Part shown: in pieces, positions 7,866 to 16,554 of the stretch
How positions within the stretch are numbered: position 1 is the first letter of the stretch
Layout of the letters: each line of letters starts with the position of its first letter
Assembly: GCF_044197065.1 (NCBI RefSeq)
Contig: NZ_JBIQOI010000006.1
Span: 1-64,000 of the forward strand
Source: Kluyvera ascorbata_C
GTDB taxonomy: Bacteria > Pseudomonadota > Gammaproteobacteria > Enterobacterales > Enterobacteriaceae
Length of the DNA stretch: 64,000 bases
Direction: 5' to 3'
Made by a program: the position numbers and the translations under genes
The notes under the pieces: model-generated
What the model saw: only the letters and a program-made list of their open reading frames with translations
Told to the model about the DNA's origin: nothing
The model's database searches: none

Positions 7866-8933
7866 ATGATGACGCCAGAACAGAAGTTTGCCCGCTGGGT
7901 AAGGGTCAGTATTGCCTCTTTCCTGCTAATGTTTCTCTATTTTATCGTTGCTGATATCTGGATCCCGCTAACGCCGGACTCCACGGTGATGCGCGTCGTG
8001 ACGCCTATCTCTTCGCGCGTCTCCGGCTACGTTTCGCAGGTCTACGTGCACAACAACAGCACGGTGAAAAAGGGCGATCTGCTGTATGAACTGGACCCAA
8101 CCCCGTTCCAGAATAAGGTCGATTCCGCTGCGTTAGCGCTGGCGCAGGCCAAGCTGAGCAATCAGCAGCTTGATGCCCAGATTGCCGCCGCACAGGCGAA
8201 CCTCAAGACCGCGCAGCTCACGGCCCGCAACGACCGCGTGACCTACGATCGCTACCAGAGCCTGAGCCGTATGCAGAACGTCTCGCAGTCGGATCTCGAT
8301 AAAGTCCGCACCACCTGGCAAACCAGCGAGCAGTCGGTCAGCGCGCTGCATGCGTCTATCCACAACCTGCAAATTCAGCGCGGCGAGCGTGATGATAATC
8401 GCAACGTCACCCTTCAGCAGTACCAGACGGCGCTGCGGGAAGCGCAGCTCAACCTCGACTGGACCAAAATCCGCGCCGAAGCGGACGGCACCGTCAGTAA
8501 CCTCCAGCTTAGCCCCGGCCTGTATGCCTCGGCGGGTAGCGCGGTGATGGCGGTGGTGAATCAGAAAACCGATATCGTGGCCGATTTCCGTGAAAAGAGC
8601 CTGCGCCATACCAAACAGGGTACCGATGCGGCGGTGGTGTTTGATGCGCTGCCGGGTCAGGTGTTTGACGCGAAGGTGACCAGCAGCGATGCGGGGATCC
8701 TCGCCGGCCAGGAAGCGGTCAACGGCGAACTGTCGCAGCCGGAGCAGTCCACCCGCTGGGTGCGTGACGCACAGCGTATGCGCATTCACGTGGCGCTGAA
8801 CGAACCGCTGGATAAAACCCTGCCAACCGGCGCGCGCGCCACGGTGCAGCTGTATAACAGCGAGAGCGGCTTTGCCCGCTTCTTCTCAGGGCTGCAAATT
8901 CACCTGATTAGCTGGCTGCACTATGTCTATTAA
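7866..8933 (+). CDS. HlyD/EmrA-type membrane fusion protein
   Basis: Protein of 355 residues with one N-terminal membrane segment (about 13-33), a lipoyl half (VTPISSRVSGYVSQVYVHNNSTVKKGD), an alpha-helical hairpin rich in Ala and Gln (about 80-190), the second lipoyl half and a beta-barrel region (about 200-345). It belongs to the EmrA/AaeA/YibH group of adaptors. Its 3' end overlaps the next gene by 11 bp, so the two are translationally linked and should form one pump. Confidence 0.88.
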   Translation: MMTPEQKFARWVRVSIASFLLMFLYFIVADIWIPLTPDSTVMRVVTPISSRVSGYVSQVYVHNNSTVKKGDLLYELDPTPFQNKVDSAALALAQAKLSNQQLDAQIAAAQANLKTAQLTARNDRVTYDRYQSLSRMQNVSQSDLDKVRTTWQTSEQSVSALHASIHNLQIQRGERDDNRNVTLQQYQTALREAQLNLDWTKIRAEADGTVSNLQLSPGLYASAGSAVMAVVNQKTDIVADFREKSLRHTKQGTDAAVVFDALPGQVFDAKVTSSDAGILAGQEAVNGELSQPEQSTRWVRDAQRMRIHVALNEPLDKTLPTGARATVQLYNSESGFARFFSGLQIHLISWLHYVY

Positions 8934-9984
8934 AACCCTCGCGCAGGTCTTTACCCCTCACGGCAACATCGTCTACACGGCGAATGATTTCCGTCAGACC
9001 TTGCGCATTGCCTTTGCCGGTATGGTGGCGCTGAGTATCTCGACGTTTTACGATACTCACTACGGCGTGTTCTTCGTCGTTTACCCGCTGCTGTTAATGT
9101 CTTTAGTACCGGTATTTAACCGCCACGTCGCCAAGCAGTTTATCTTCAGTGCGTCGTTGAACTGCCTCGAAATGGTACTGATCATCGGCTATCTCAGCCA
9201 ATGGCCAGTGATTATGACGGCGGTAGTGTTTGCGCTGTACGTGGTGCGTTTTCGTTTTATGAGCCAGGGGCCGCTGTTCCTGTTTGGCTCGATGGGCGTG
9301 GTCTGCCAGAGCGTGATGCTCAACTTTATGAGCTACCCTACCGCCAACTGGCACACGCTGCTGTTTTCCAATATTGAGGCCAGCGTGATGGCGGTGGTAT
9401 TGAGCGCGCTGATGCATTACCTGATCCCGGATGTCGAACCGCGTAAGCCGCCGCCGCTGATTGAAAAAGACGCGGCGCGGGTACGCCACGAATCGCTGCT
9501 CTCGGGCACGGTGGCGACGATTATCTTTGTCATCTTCCAGGTAAGCGACCTGAGCGACTCGCTGTCGGCGCTGATGGCCGGGATTTTGATCCTCTTCCCA
9601 ATGCACTATCGCGGCGCGGTGATCAGCTCCATCTGGCGCGTGGCGGGCGTGGTGCTGGCCTGCCTGTACATTCTGGTGATACAGCTGATCCTCTACGATC
9701 ACAGTAGCCATATGCTGTTGATGATGCCGCTTATCGGCTTAGGGCTGGCGTTCAGCGCGCGGCTGCACGTGATGGAGAAAGTGGGGGCGGGCGTCGGTTT
9801 CGCCAGTATCACCACCATCGGCATTATGTTTGGTCAGAACCTCCAGCCGGACGGTGACCTGGTGTTCAGCGATGTGTATCGCGCCACTTCGGTGACCATC
9901 TCGCTGCTGGCGACCCTGACGATGGTGTTTATCCTGCACCGCCTGCTCAACTGTTTCGCCCCAACGCGCTTTATTGTGAAGTAG
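8923..9984 (+). CDS. DUF2955 / FUSC-like inner-membrane transporter
   Basis: Protein of 353 residues with roughly ten hydrophobic segments in two blocks (about 25-165 and 190-345) separated by a charged linker (about 170-190, IPDVEPRKPPPLIEKD). This two-block layout resembles the aromatic acid exporter (AaeB/FUSC) families and DUF2955 proteins always found beside HlyD adaptors. The reading frame begins inside the end of the adaptor gene. The substrate is unknown; control by a MarR-type regulator points to small toxic compounds. Confidence 0.8.
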   Translation: MSIKTLAQVFTPHGNIVYTANDFRQTLRIAFAGMVALSISTFYDTHYGVFFVVYPLLLMSLVPVFNRHVAKQFIFSASLNCLEMVLIIGYLSQWPVIMTAVVFALYVVRFRFMSQGPLFLFGSMGVVCQSVMLNFMSYPTANWHTLLFSNIEASVMAVVLSALMHYLIPDVEPRKPPPLIEKDAARVRHESLLSGTVATIIFVIFQVSDLSDSLSALMAGILILFPMHYRGAVISSIWRVAGVVLACLYILVIQLILYDHSSHMLLMMPLIGLGLAFSARLHVMEKVGAGVGFASITTIGIMFGQNLQPDGDLVFSDVYRATSVTISLLATLTMVFILHRLLNCFAPTRFIVK

Positions 9985-10063
9985 CGCACTTCAGGACGCT
10001 GAATCTTCTCCCCCATTTGTGCTAACAATAGCCGCTCGCCGAGGTGGCGTGAGGGAGAAGACG

Positions 10064-11734
10064 ATGTGGAAAACGCGTGCGCTGGAACTGAATAATCAAG
10101 AGTTCTGGAACTGGGAGAAAGCCTGCGAGCTGGTGCAGTGGGCGGCCCGCCATGATTTTAATACCGTGATTGTCGGCCAGGTCGACCTGTTCGACAAGCT
10201 GGTCTCGCCGAAGGGCTACACGCCGCACCAGTACAACGATCGTCTCTCCAGCCAGCAGCGCGCCCGCTGTGTCTATCTCAACCGTCTTGCCGGTTACTGC
10301 CACAAGCAAGGGCTGCGTTTTTACCTCCAGGCTAAAGAGCTCAGCTTCCCCGCCGACCTGCTGGCGGCGCACCCGCAGCTGATTGATAAAGACGGCAGCA
10401 TCCGCTTTGATGTGGAATTCTGGTGTCAGTATCTGGCGGATAAACTCATGCTGCTGTGCCAGCAAATTCCCGCCATGAGCGGGCTGCTGGTGGCGCTCTC
10501 TAATACCGACGGCCTGCTGCCGGTTTCTCGTCCCAACTGGGAATTGACCGGGCAGGACGACCCTTCGCCGCACATCGACCCGCGCAGCCTGTCGCGCTAT
10601 ACCCAGTGCTTTAGCGCCATGGCGCGGGCGATGATGCGCGAGAACAAACATCTGGTGCTGCGCGCCTTCCCGGCGGGTAACCACGACATCGCCAACGTGA
10701 TGGAGGCGGTTCGCACCCTGCCGGAATGCGTGTCGGTGTCGATAAAACTCACGCCGGAACGCTTCTGGCCGACGTTTCCCAATAACCCGGCGCTGCTCGA
10801 CGTGGAAAATCGCGACGTCTGGGTGGAGCTCGATCTGGTAGGCGAAGAGGTGGGCTGGGGCGTGTTTCCGTTCCCGCGCATCGACGAGCTACAGGGGCGT
10901 CTGCTGTGGTGCCGTGGCAACAGCAGCATTAACGGCGCGGTATGCAAAACCAGCTGGGAAGGGGTCGACAACCACTGGGTGATCGGCACGTTGAGCGAGT
11001 GCAATCTGGTGGCCTGTAGCCAGATCCTCTCGCGGGAAAATGAACATCTGACCCGCGCGCTAATGCTGACCCACTGGCTGGATGAATGCTACGGCTGGCG
11101 GCCCGATGAGGCGACGTTCGAGGAATTTCAGTCACTGATGGCGCAGGCCGGGCAGGTGCTGTATCAGGCCATCTACGTGCGCGATCACGTCTTCCACCGC
11201 CACAGCCAGGTACCGGCAAGCTACGGTCAGGCGGTGTGGAGCCTGTACGGCCAGCTCAACCGCAACCACTGGCTGCCGGGTTCCGAGCGCGACATTTTCT
11301 TCAGCGCCAGCGACGTGGAGACCTCCGGGCGCAACCTGTCGCTGATTGCCGAAGAGAAAGACGGTGCCTGGCAGGCGGCGGTCACGCTGCGCGAACAGGC
11401 GCTGGCCTTTGCCGAACGCGCGGCGTTCCCGTATTCACTGCAAAAACGCTGGCAGGAGGAGTGGCAGGGCTTCGACCTCTACTGCCTGCTGTTCCGCCAC
11501 GCCCAGAAAGCCTTCTTCACCCTCCACTTTGCGCGGCTGGTGGAAAACAGCTGGAGCATGCGCGAGATTTGCCAGGTTAATATTCAGGAGCTGTACCGCT
11601 GCGCGGCGGAAATGGACAGCTTCTGCGCCCAGCACACCGACGCGTCGCCGGGGCTGCACGTGATGTTCGACCCAACCCGCGTGCGCATGCTGGCCGACAG
11701 CCTGAGCCACGAGCTGACGCAGTTGAAAGGGTAA
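10064..11734 (+). CDS. Uncharacterised 556-residue protein, possibly a TIM-barrel glycoside hydrolase
   Basis: I do not recognise this protein. The start at 10064 has a good GAGGGAG site 7 bases upstream. It has no signal peptide or membrane segment, so it should be cytosolic. The N-terminal two thirds read like a (beta/alpha)8 barrel: strand-like segments NTVIVGQ, LRFYLQAKELS, MSGLLVALSNTDG, LVLRAFPAG, VSVSIKL, VWVELDLVGEEVG and LLWCRGNS follow each other at barrel-like spacing, with acidic residues at strand ends (E in AKELS, D in NTDG, E/D in VELDLVGEE). There is loose similarity in style to GH67-type alpha-glucuronidases. The C-terminal third is helical. It lies 79 bp after the DUF2955 gene and upstream of a GH105 gene, which supports a role with uronic-acid-containing oligosaccharides, but this is inference. 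Confidence 0.6.
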   Translation: MWKTRALELNNQEFWNWEKACELVQWAARHDFNTVIVGQVDLFDKLVSPKGYTPHQYNDRLSSQQRARCVYLNRLAGYCHKQGLRFYLQAKELSFPADLLAAHPQLIDKDGSIRFDVEFWCQYLADKLMLLCQQIPAMSGLLVALSNTDGLLPVSRPNWELTGQDDPSPHIDPRSLSRYTQCFSAMARAMMRENKHLVLRAFPAGNHDIANVMEAVRTLPECVSVSIKLTPERFWPTFPNNPALLDVENRDVWVELDLVGEEVGWGVFPFPRIDELQGRLLWCRGNSSINGAVCKTSWEGVDNHWVIGTLSECNLVACSQILSRENEHLTRALMLTHWLDECYGWRPDEATFEEFQSLMAQAGQVLYQAIYVRDHVFHRHSQVPASYGQAVWSLYGQLNRNHWLPGSERDIFFSASDVETSGRNLSLIAEEKDGAWQAAVTLREQALAFAERAAFPYSLQKRWQEEWQGFDLYCLLFRHAQKAFFTLHFARLVENSWSMREICQVNIQELYRCAAEMDSFCAQHTDASPGLHVMFDPTRVRMLADSLSHELTQLKG

Positions 11735-11821
11735 AGTGTGATGGCGATCACCATGCCGTTGACCGCTGTGGCGGGGAAACGTGAATTTCCCCGGTTCATC
11801 ATGGGCAGATAGCTATCATCA

Positions 11822-11837
11822 TGTGATATCCATCACG
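11822..11837. promoter_or_regulatory. CRP-binding site upstream of the carbohydrate genes
   Basis: TGTGATATCCATCACG matches the CRP consensus TGTGA-N6-TCACA at nine of ten conserved positions. It is centred about 140 bp before the start of the next large gene, so it suggests a second, catabolite-controlled promoter within the cluster. Confidence 0.65.
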
Positions 11838-11901
11838 TTTTATCCCCGAGTCCGGTCAGGATTGTGAATGACCGGGCAGTTCCGCAAAACCCCGTCCTTA
11901 T

Positions 11902-11921
11902 CCGCATAGCCTGCGGTTTTT
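11902..11921 (+). terminator. Small terminator-like hairpin
   Basis: CCGCA-tagcc-TGCGG followed by TTTTT. It lies after the CRP site and about 50 bp before the next start, so besides ending the upstream transcript it could limit read-through into the downstream gene. The stem is only 5 bp. Confidence 0.5.
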
Positions 11922-11969
11922 CATTTCCAGAAAATAGTGCGCAATTACTTAGCGGTTATTGAGGAAAGC

Positions 11970-14384
11970 ATGATGAGGCTGGTTGCGGGCAAAGCGCTGA
12001 CGCGTTTTACGGTGTCACTGCCGCACAATGAGCGGTTTGCGGAGTTTTTCACGGGCGAAGCGGTCGATGAGCCGATGGACTACCGGTTCGCCAACGGCAA
12101 AGGCCCGGCGGCGGAGTCATTTTGTCGACGCATCTTCCGCCGAGACTTTGCGCAGCGCGCCGTGTCGCTGGAGAAGGCGTTACCGGCGGCTGAAGTCAGC
12201 TGGACCGGACGCAGCGATACCGTCACTTTTTCCGGCGTGCAGACGGTCGCCACCCACAGCCAGCGCTGGCTGCGCGTCACCCTGCATGCGCCGCAAACGG
12301 ATCGCTATCCTTTCGAGATTGCCACCTGCGGCGGCGCGCGTATCTGGAGCGGCAACGAGCAGGTTGTCTGCTTCACGCCGTTTACCCGCAATACGCTGCA
12401 AACGCAGGCCGTTGAGATTCCTCTCCAGCAGGGGGAGAACGCGCTGCTTATTCACCTCGACGAGCTGTTTGAGCGCGACGCCATTTTTGCCTTCCGCATG
12501 ATCTATCTTGGTGAGCACCCGCTTGAGGCGGGGTTACCAACGATGGATACGGCGTATGTGGAAACGCTGGCGCAGTTTATGGACGCGCTGCCCGCCACCA
12601 TCACCGTGCGCAACCAGCGTCTGGCGCTGACCTGCCCGGCGAATCTGACCCTGACGCTGCGCGGCGCGGTGCACAGCCTCGGCAACGACTGCATTCCAAC
12701 GATCCCGCTGGATTTCGGCCTGGTCACCACCGGCAACGGCGAGCTAACGCTTCCGCTTCCCGCCTCTATCGACATGGGCCACTACCGCCTGACGCTGACC
12801 GCCTCGCTGGGGGAGGTCACCATGAGCCGCGCGCTTAGCGTGACCGTGCTGCCCCAAGAGGCGTTGCCCGGCGGTGAAGGCGTGCTGGAGACCCGCAAAC
12901 GCGTGGCCCTGAGCTACATCGCCGAGCACGGTGTGCCGCGTACCGGGCGTTTGCTCGCCATGCTGCACGTGGGCGATACCGGCCCTCTGGCGCAGGAACT
13001 GCTGATTCGCACCCTGCAACGCATCAGCGCTCGCCAGGACTGTTCGGATTTCTCGATGGTGCCGCTGCTGTGGATCTGGCATGACTTCCACGGCGAACAC
13101 TTCCCGGCGGTGCTGTGGAAACGCGTACGCTCCGCGATTGTCGGCTATCGCTATTGGTACGACGAACTGGGCAACGACGTAATGTGGTACTGGAGCGAAA
13201 ACCATGCGCTCTGCTTCCATACCGCGCAGTACCTCGCCGGACAGATGTTCCCGGAGGAACGCTTTATTGCCTCTGGCCGCACGGGCCGCGAACAACAGGC
13301 GTTGGCCGCCCAGCGCCTGAACGCCTGGTTCGATGCCGTCGAGCAGCAGGGCTTTGTCGAGTGGAACTCCGCGCCTTACTACCCGGTGGACCACATCGGC
13401 CTGTTCGCGCTCTACCAACTGGCCGACGATGCCGCGCTGCGTCAGCGCGCGCGCCATTTGATCGACCGTCTGATGCAGACCAGCGCGCTGCACTACCAGT
13501 CCGGCATTGCTGCGGGCACCATGGGCCGGGTGTATGAGAAAGAGCTACTGGCAGGCCAGATGACCGAGCTTTCCGCCTTCGGCCACGTGGCCTGGGGCGG
13601 CGGGCACGTCAACCGCAAGTGCGCCTCGCTGCCGTTTTTCTGCCTGAGCGACTACGTGCCGCCGTTGGAATCGGCACGCAACGCGCGTTTAACTCACGGT
13701 ACGCTCAGCGCCCACTACCAGTGCGGCGGCGGCAACATTGTGGCGTGGAAACAGCCAGCGGTAAGCCTCTCGAGCTGCGTGGATCACCACAGCGGCGAGC
13801 GCGGGCATCAGCAGCATTTGGTGGATGTGCAGTTTGCCGCGTGTCCCGATGCCCGATTGTGGGTAAACCATCCGGGCGACGTTGCGCCGGGCAGCGAAGC
13901 GCGTCCCTCCTTCTGGGCGGGCAACGGCGTACTGCCGCGCGTGATGCAGGTGGAGAATCAGGCGATGCTGCTGTGGCAACTGGACGCGCGCGACGCACTC
14001 GGCTGGACGCACTTGCATCTTCATGCCGAAGCTTTTGAGGAAGTGCTTCCGCTGGCGCAGGGCTTTGCCGTGCGGGCGGGTAACGCCTTTGTCGCCGTGC
14101 TGTGCTCGCAGCCGCTCACCGTCAACGGCGATGAGGTGCGTGCCGAAGGCCGCCGCGTGGCGTGGTGGCTGGAGGTGGGCGAGGGTGATTTTAGCGCCTT
14201 CTGCCAGCGCGTTCAGGCGCTGCGCATTGAACATCAAGGCGATGTCGCGCGGGTGATGGATAGCCAGCACACGCTGATGCAGCTCGACGAACAGGGTAAC
14301 TGCCAACACAACGGCAAGGCCGCCGCGTTCCCGACGCTGGTGGGCAATGAAATTCAGGTCACGCTGTCAGGAGACGCGCAATGA
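11970..14384 (+). CDS. Uncharacterised ~804-residue protein of a carbohydrate cluster
   Basis: I do not recognise the family. The frame opens at a GTG (11937), but GAGGA at 11961-11965 points to the ATG at 11970 or the adjacent ATG at 11973. There is no signal peptide. Residues about 1-310 look beta-rich (sandwich-like); about 310-560 look alpha-helical with aromatic motifs (LLWIWHDFHGEHFP, WYWSENHALCFHTAQYL, EWNSAPYYPVDHIGLFALYQL) like an (alpha/alpha) toroid; the rest is beta-rich again. This beta / alpha-toroid / beta layout recalls polysaccharide lyases of the heparinase or YetA-like kind. The stop overlaps the GH105 start (ATGA), so the two act together, probably on unsaturated oligouronides. 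Confidence 0.6.
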   Translation: MMRLVAGKALTRFTVSLPHNERFAEFFTGEAVDEPMDYRFANGKGPAAESFCRRIFRRDFAQRAVSLEKALPAAEVSWTGRSDTVTFSGVQTVATHSQRWLRVTLHAPQTDRYPFEIATCGGARIWSGNEQVVCFTPFTRNTLQTQAVEIPLQQGENALLIHLDELFERDAIFAFRMIYLGEHPLEAGLPTMDTAYVETLAQFMDALPATITVRNQRLALTCPANLTLTLRGAVHSLGNDCIPTIPLDFGLVTTGNGELTLPLPASIDMGHYRLTLTASLGEVTMSRALSVTVLPQEALPGGEGVLETRKRVALSYIAEHGVPRTGRLLAMLHVGDTGPLAQELLIRTLQRISARQDCSDFSMVPLLWIWHDFHGEHFPAVLWKRVRSAIVGYRYWYDELGNDVMWYWSENHALCFHTAQYLAGQMFPEERFIASGRTGREQQALAAQRLNAWFDAVEQQGFVEWNSAPYYPVDHIGLFALYQLADDAALRQRARHLIDRLMQTSALHYQSGIAAGTMGRVYEKELLAGQMTELSAFGHVAWGGGHVNRKCASLPFFCLSDYVPPLESARNARLTHGTLSAHYQCGGGNIVAWKQPAVSLSSCVDHHSGERGHQQHLVDVQFAACPDARLWVNHPGDVAPGSEARPSFWAGNGVLPRVMQVENQAMLLWQLDARDALGWTHLHLHAEAFEEVLPLAQGFAVRAGNAFVAVLCSQPLTVNGDEVRAEGRRVAWWLEVGEGDFSAFCQRVQALRIEHQGDVARVMDSQHTLMQLDEQGNCQHNGKAAAFPTLVGNEIQVTLSGDAQ

Positions 14385-15457
14385 ACAACGCAGCATTAAA
14401 CGGCCTGCTGGAGCAGGTGGTTCAGGGCTTCTGCCGCCTGAAAAATATGGGTGAAGTCGGCACCAGCGGCGGTGAAGGCTTTGCCATCCACTTCGAAGAG
14501 TGGGAATGGGAAGTGGGCGTCGGCCTGTACGGCTTCTGGCAGTATGCTCGCCAGCAGAATGATGCCCGCCTCCAACAGTCGATCCTCACCTGGTATGAAG
14601 ATCAGCTGGCAAAAGGGCTGCCGGAAATCCAGATCAACACCACCGCGCCGATGATCACCCTCGCGCTGGTGGCCGGGCACAGCGGGCGAGACGATCTGCT
14701 GAAGGTGGTGAACGACTGGGCCGACGCGCTGTTGCGTACTCTGCCGAAAACCGAAGAGGGCGGCTTCCAGCACGTGGTGAAAGAGCAGCCGAACACCGGT
14801 CATCTGTGGGACGATACGCTGTTTATGACCTGCCTGTTCCTCGGCACCGCAGGTGTGGTGCTTAAGCGCAAAGATCTGATCGACGAAGCCTCGTACCAGT
14901 TCCTGCTGCACACCCGCTACCTGTGCGAACCGGCGAGCGGCCTGTGGTATCACGGCTGGACGTTTGTCGGTAAACATCACTTTTCTGGAGCCTTCTGGGC
15001 GCGCGGCAACGCGTGGATCACCGTGGCGATCCCAGAATTTATCGCTCTGCTCGGCGACAGCCTGGACGCCAGCGTGAAGCGCTATCTTTCGGTGGTGGTC
15101 GCGCGCCAGGTGAATACCTTGTGCGATCTTCAGGCCGACAACGGCATGTGGCACACGCTGCTCGACGATCCGTTATCGCCGCAGGAATCTTCCGCCACGG
15201 CGGGGATCGCTTACGGTATGCTGCGCGGCGTGCGAATGGGAATCCTCGACGAGAAGGTGGCCGAAAACGCGATGCGCGCCTGGCACGCGCTACGCGACAG
15301 AATCGACGATGGGATCTTACTGGAAGCGTCGAAAGGGACGATGGTCGGGCCGGATCTGCAATATTACTGTGATATCGCCATGGCGCCGGTGCCGTATGCG
15401 CAGGCGCTGATGATGCTGTTATTGCTGGAGTTACAGCAGGAGAAATGGTGCCGCTAA
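14381..15457 (+). CDS. GH105 (GH88-like) unsaturated glycuronyl hydrolase
   Basis: Protein of 358 residues, the usual length for cytosolic GH105 enzymes such as B. subtilis YteR/YesR. Visible motifs are HLWDDTLFM (141-149, with the Asp pair at 144-145 where the catalytic Asp is expected), HHFSGAFWARGNAW (199-212) and a C-terminal SSATAGIAYGMLRG segment. The fold is an (alpha/alpha)6 barrel. The family removes the 4,5-unsaturated uronic acid left at the end of oligosaccharides by polysaccharide lyases, by hydrating the double bond. No signal peptide, so it acts on imported oligosaccharides. It is the last gene of the cluster and is followed by REP sequences. The exact sugar (rhamnogalacturonan, ulvan-like or other) cannot be read from the sequence. 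Confidence 0.85.
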   Translation: MNNAALNGLLEQVVQGFCRLKNMGEVGTSGGEGFAIHFEEWEWEVGVGLYGFWQYARQQNDARLQQSILTWYEDQLAKGLPEIQINTTAPMITLALVAGHSGRDDLLKVVNDWADALLRTLPKTEEGGFQHVVKEQPNTGHLWDDTLFMTCLFLGTAGVVLKRKDLIDEASYQFLLHTRYLCEPASGLWYHGWTFVGKHHFSGAFWARGNAWITVAIPEFIALLGDSLDASVKRYLSVVVARQVNTLCDLQADNGMWHTLLDDPLSPQESSATAGIAYGMLRGVRMGILDEKVAENAMRAWHALRDRIDDGILLEASKGTMVGPDLQYYCDIAMAPVPYAQALMMLLLLELQQEKWCR

Positions 15458-15458
15458 T

Positions 15459-15533
15459 TGCCTGATGGCGCTGCGCTTATCAGGCCTACGCCGCCGTTTG
15501 TAGGCCGGGTAAGGCGCAGCCGCCACCCGGCAA
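15459..15533. repeat. REP pair (BIME)
   Basis: Two REP units, tgcctgatggcg...cttatcaggcctac and gtaggccgggtaagg...ccacccggca, in opposite orientation between the convergent GH105 gene and DUF3343 gene. Confidence 0.8.
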
Positions 15534-15542
15534 AACACCAAA

Positions 15543-15788
15543 CTACGCCGGGAACGTATGCAACAACACAAACCCTTCGCCGCAGCGATAAATACTCTCC
15601 GTTGCGCCGGGCATCACCCAACGTAACTCGCTGCCTTCCTCGCAATGCAGATAAATACACAGCCCGCAGCCGCCGCGAAGCTGGCGCGGAATATCCGCCA
15701 CCCGGAAGGATATCTCTGCGGCCTGGAGCGCTTTGCGGGTTTGCACCACGCCCAGCGTTGAGTGGAACAAAAACAGATACTCCGTCAT
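15543..15788 (-). CDS. DUF3343 protein (putative Se/S carrier-like)
   Basis: Small protein of 81 residues. The N-terminus MTEYLFLFHSTLGVVQTRKAL is the typical DUF3343 opening, and the motif GGCGLC (C41, C44) supplies a Cys pair. Members are often linked to sulfur or selenium transfer or to 2-hydroxyacyl-CoA dehydratase-type genes. Its ATG overlaps the yjiL stop (ATGA), so it belongs to the yjiM-yjiL operon. Function in E. coli relatives is not established. Confidence 0.8.
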   Translation of the reverse strand: MTEYLFLFHSTLGVVQTRKALQAAEISFRVADIPRQLRGGCGLCIYLHCEEGSELRWVMPGATESIYRCGEGFVLLHTFPA

Positions 15789-16546
15789 TTTCTCATCCGT
15801 TGCCCAATCATCGCCGCGCCAATCGCCCCGGCAAACTGCGCGTCGGGATGCGTGTGCACCGGCATGTTCACGTGCTCTGAAAGCATCCGCCCAAACGCCG
15901 CGCAGTGGCTAACGCCGCCGGTAAACAGCAGCGGCCCTTGCGCCGACAGTCGGCTAATAAAGTTGGCGCTACGTCGCGCCATCGCGTTAACCACCCCCGC
16001 CAGAATCGCCTCCGGCGGGACGCCCGCGGAGCGCAGGCTAATCACTTCGGATTCAGCAAACACCGTGCACATACTGGTAATGGCGTGCGGCTCAACCCCT
16101 TCCGTCAGCGCATCCAGCTGCTCGACGCTGGCCCCTAGCGTGCGGGAAATCACCTCCAGAAAGCGCCCGGTCCCTGCCGCGCATTTGTCGTTCATCAGGA
16201 AATCGGTGAGGTTGCCGTCCTCATCCAACTGAATCACCTTACTGTCCTGACCGCCGATATCAATCACCGTACGGGTTTCCGGCAGCAGCAGCCGCGCGCC
16301 GCGCCCGTGGCAGGAGATCTCCGTCACCTGCTTGTCGGCAAAATCAACCAACTGGCGGCCGTAACCGGTAAGCGTCAAAAATGGCCGCACTTCGAGCCCG
16401 GCGCGCAGCGTTTCCCATGCCTCAACAATCGCATCGGCGGGGCGAAACGGCGTGGGTGAGAGGAAACGACGGCGGATAACGCCGTCTTCCAGCAGGATAC
16501 CTTTGGTGGCGGTCGACCCTGAATCAATGCCTATTGATAACGTCAC
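15785..16546 (-). CDS. yjiL: YjiL, 2-hydroxyacyl-CoA dehydratase activator-like ATPase
   Basis: Protein of 253 residues of the ASKHA ATPase fold (phosphate loops IGIDSGSTATKG near the N-terminus and DIGGQDSK at about 107-114). Two cysteines expected to hold a shared [4Fe-4S] cluster in a homodimer are present in NDKCAAGTGRFLEV and ITSMCTVFAESEV. In clostridia such activators inject an electron into the dehydratase by ATP hydrolysis. It lies 8 bp after yjiM, the dehydratase-like subunit. The true substrate of YjiLM is unknown. Confidence 0.92.
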   Translation of the reverse strand: MTLSIGIDSGSTATKGILLEDGVIRRRFLSPTPFRPADAIVEAWETLRAGLEVRPFLTLTGYGRQLVDFADKQVTEISCHGRGARLLLPETRTVIDIGGQDSKVIQLDEDGNLTDFLMNDKCAAGTGRFLEVISRTLGASVEQLDALTEGVEPHAITSMCTVFAESEVISLRSAGVPPEAILAGVVNAMARRSANFISRLSAQGPLLFTGGVSHCAAFGRMLSEHVNMPVHTHPDAQFAGAIGAAMIGQRMRK

Positions 16547-16554
16547 GTGCGCTC

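Noticed and set aside
11737..11811. A 24-codon open frame between the two large carbohydrate genes as a leader peptide
   Set aside because: It has no clear ribosome binding site, no run of a single amino acid, and no pair of mutually exclusive hairpins behind it.
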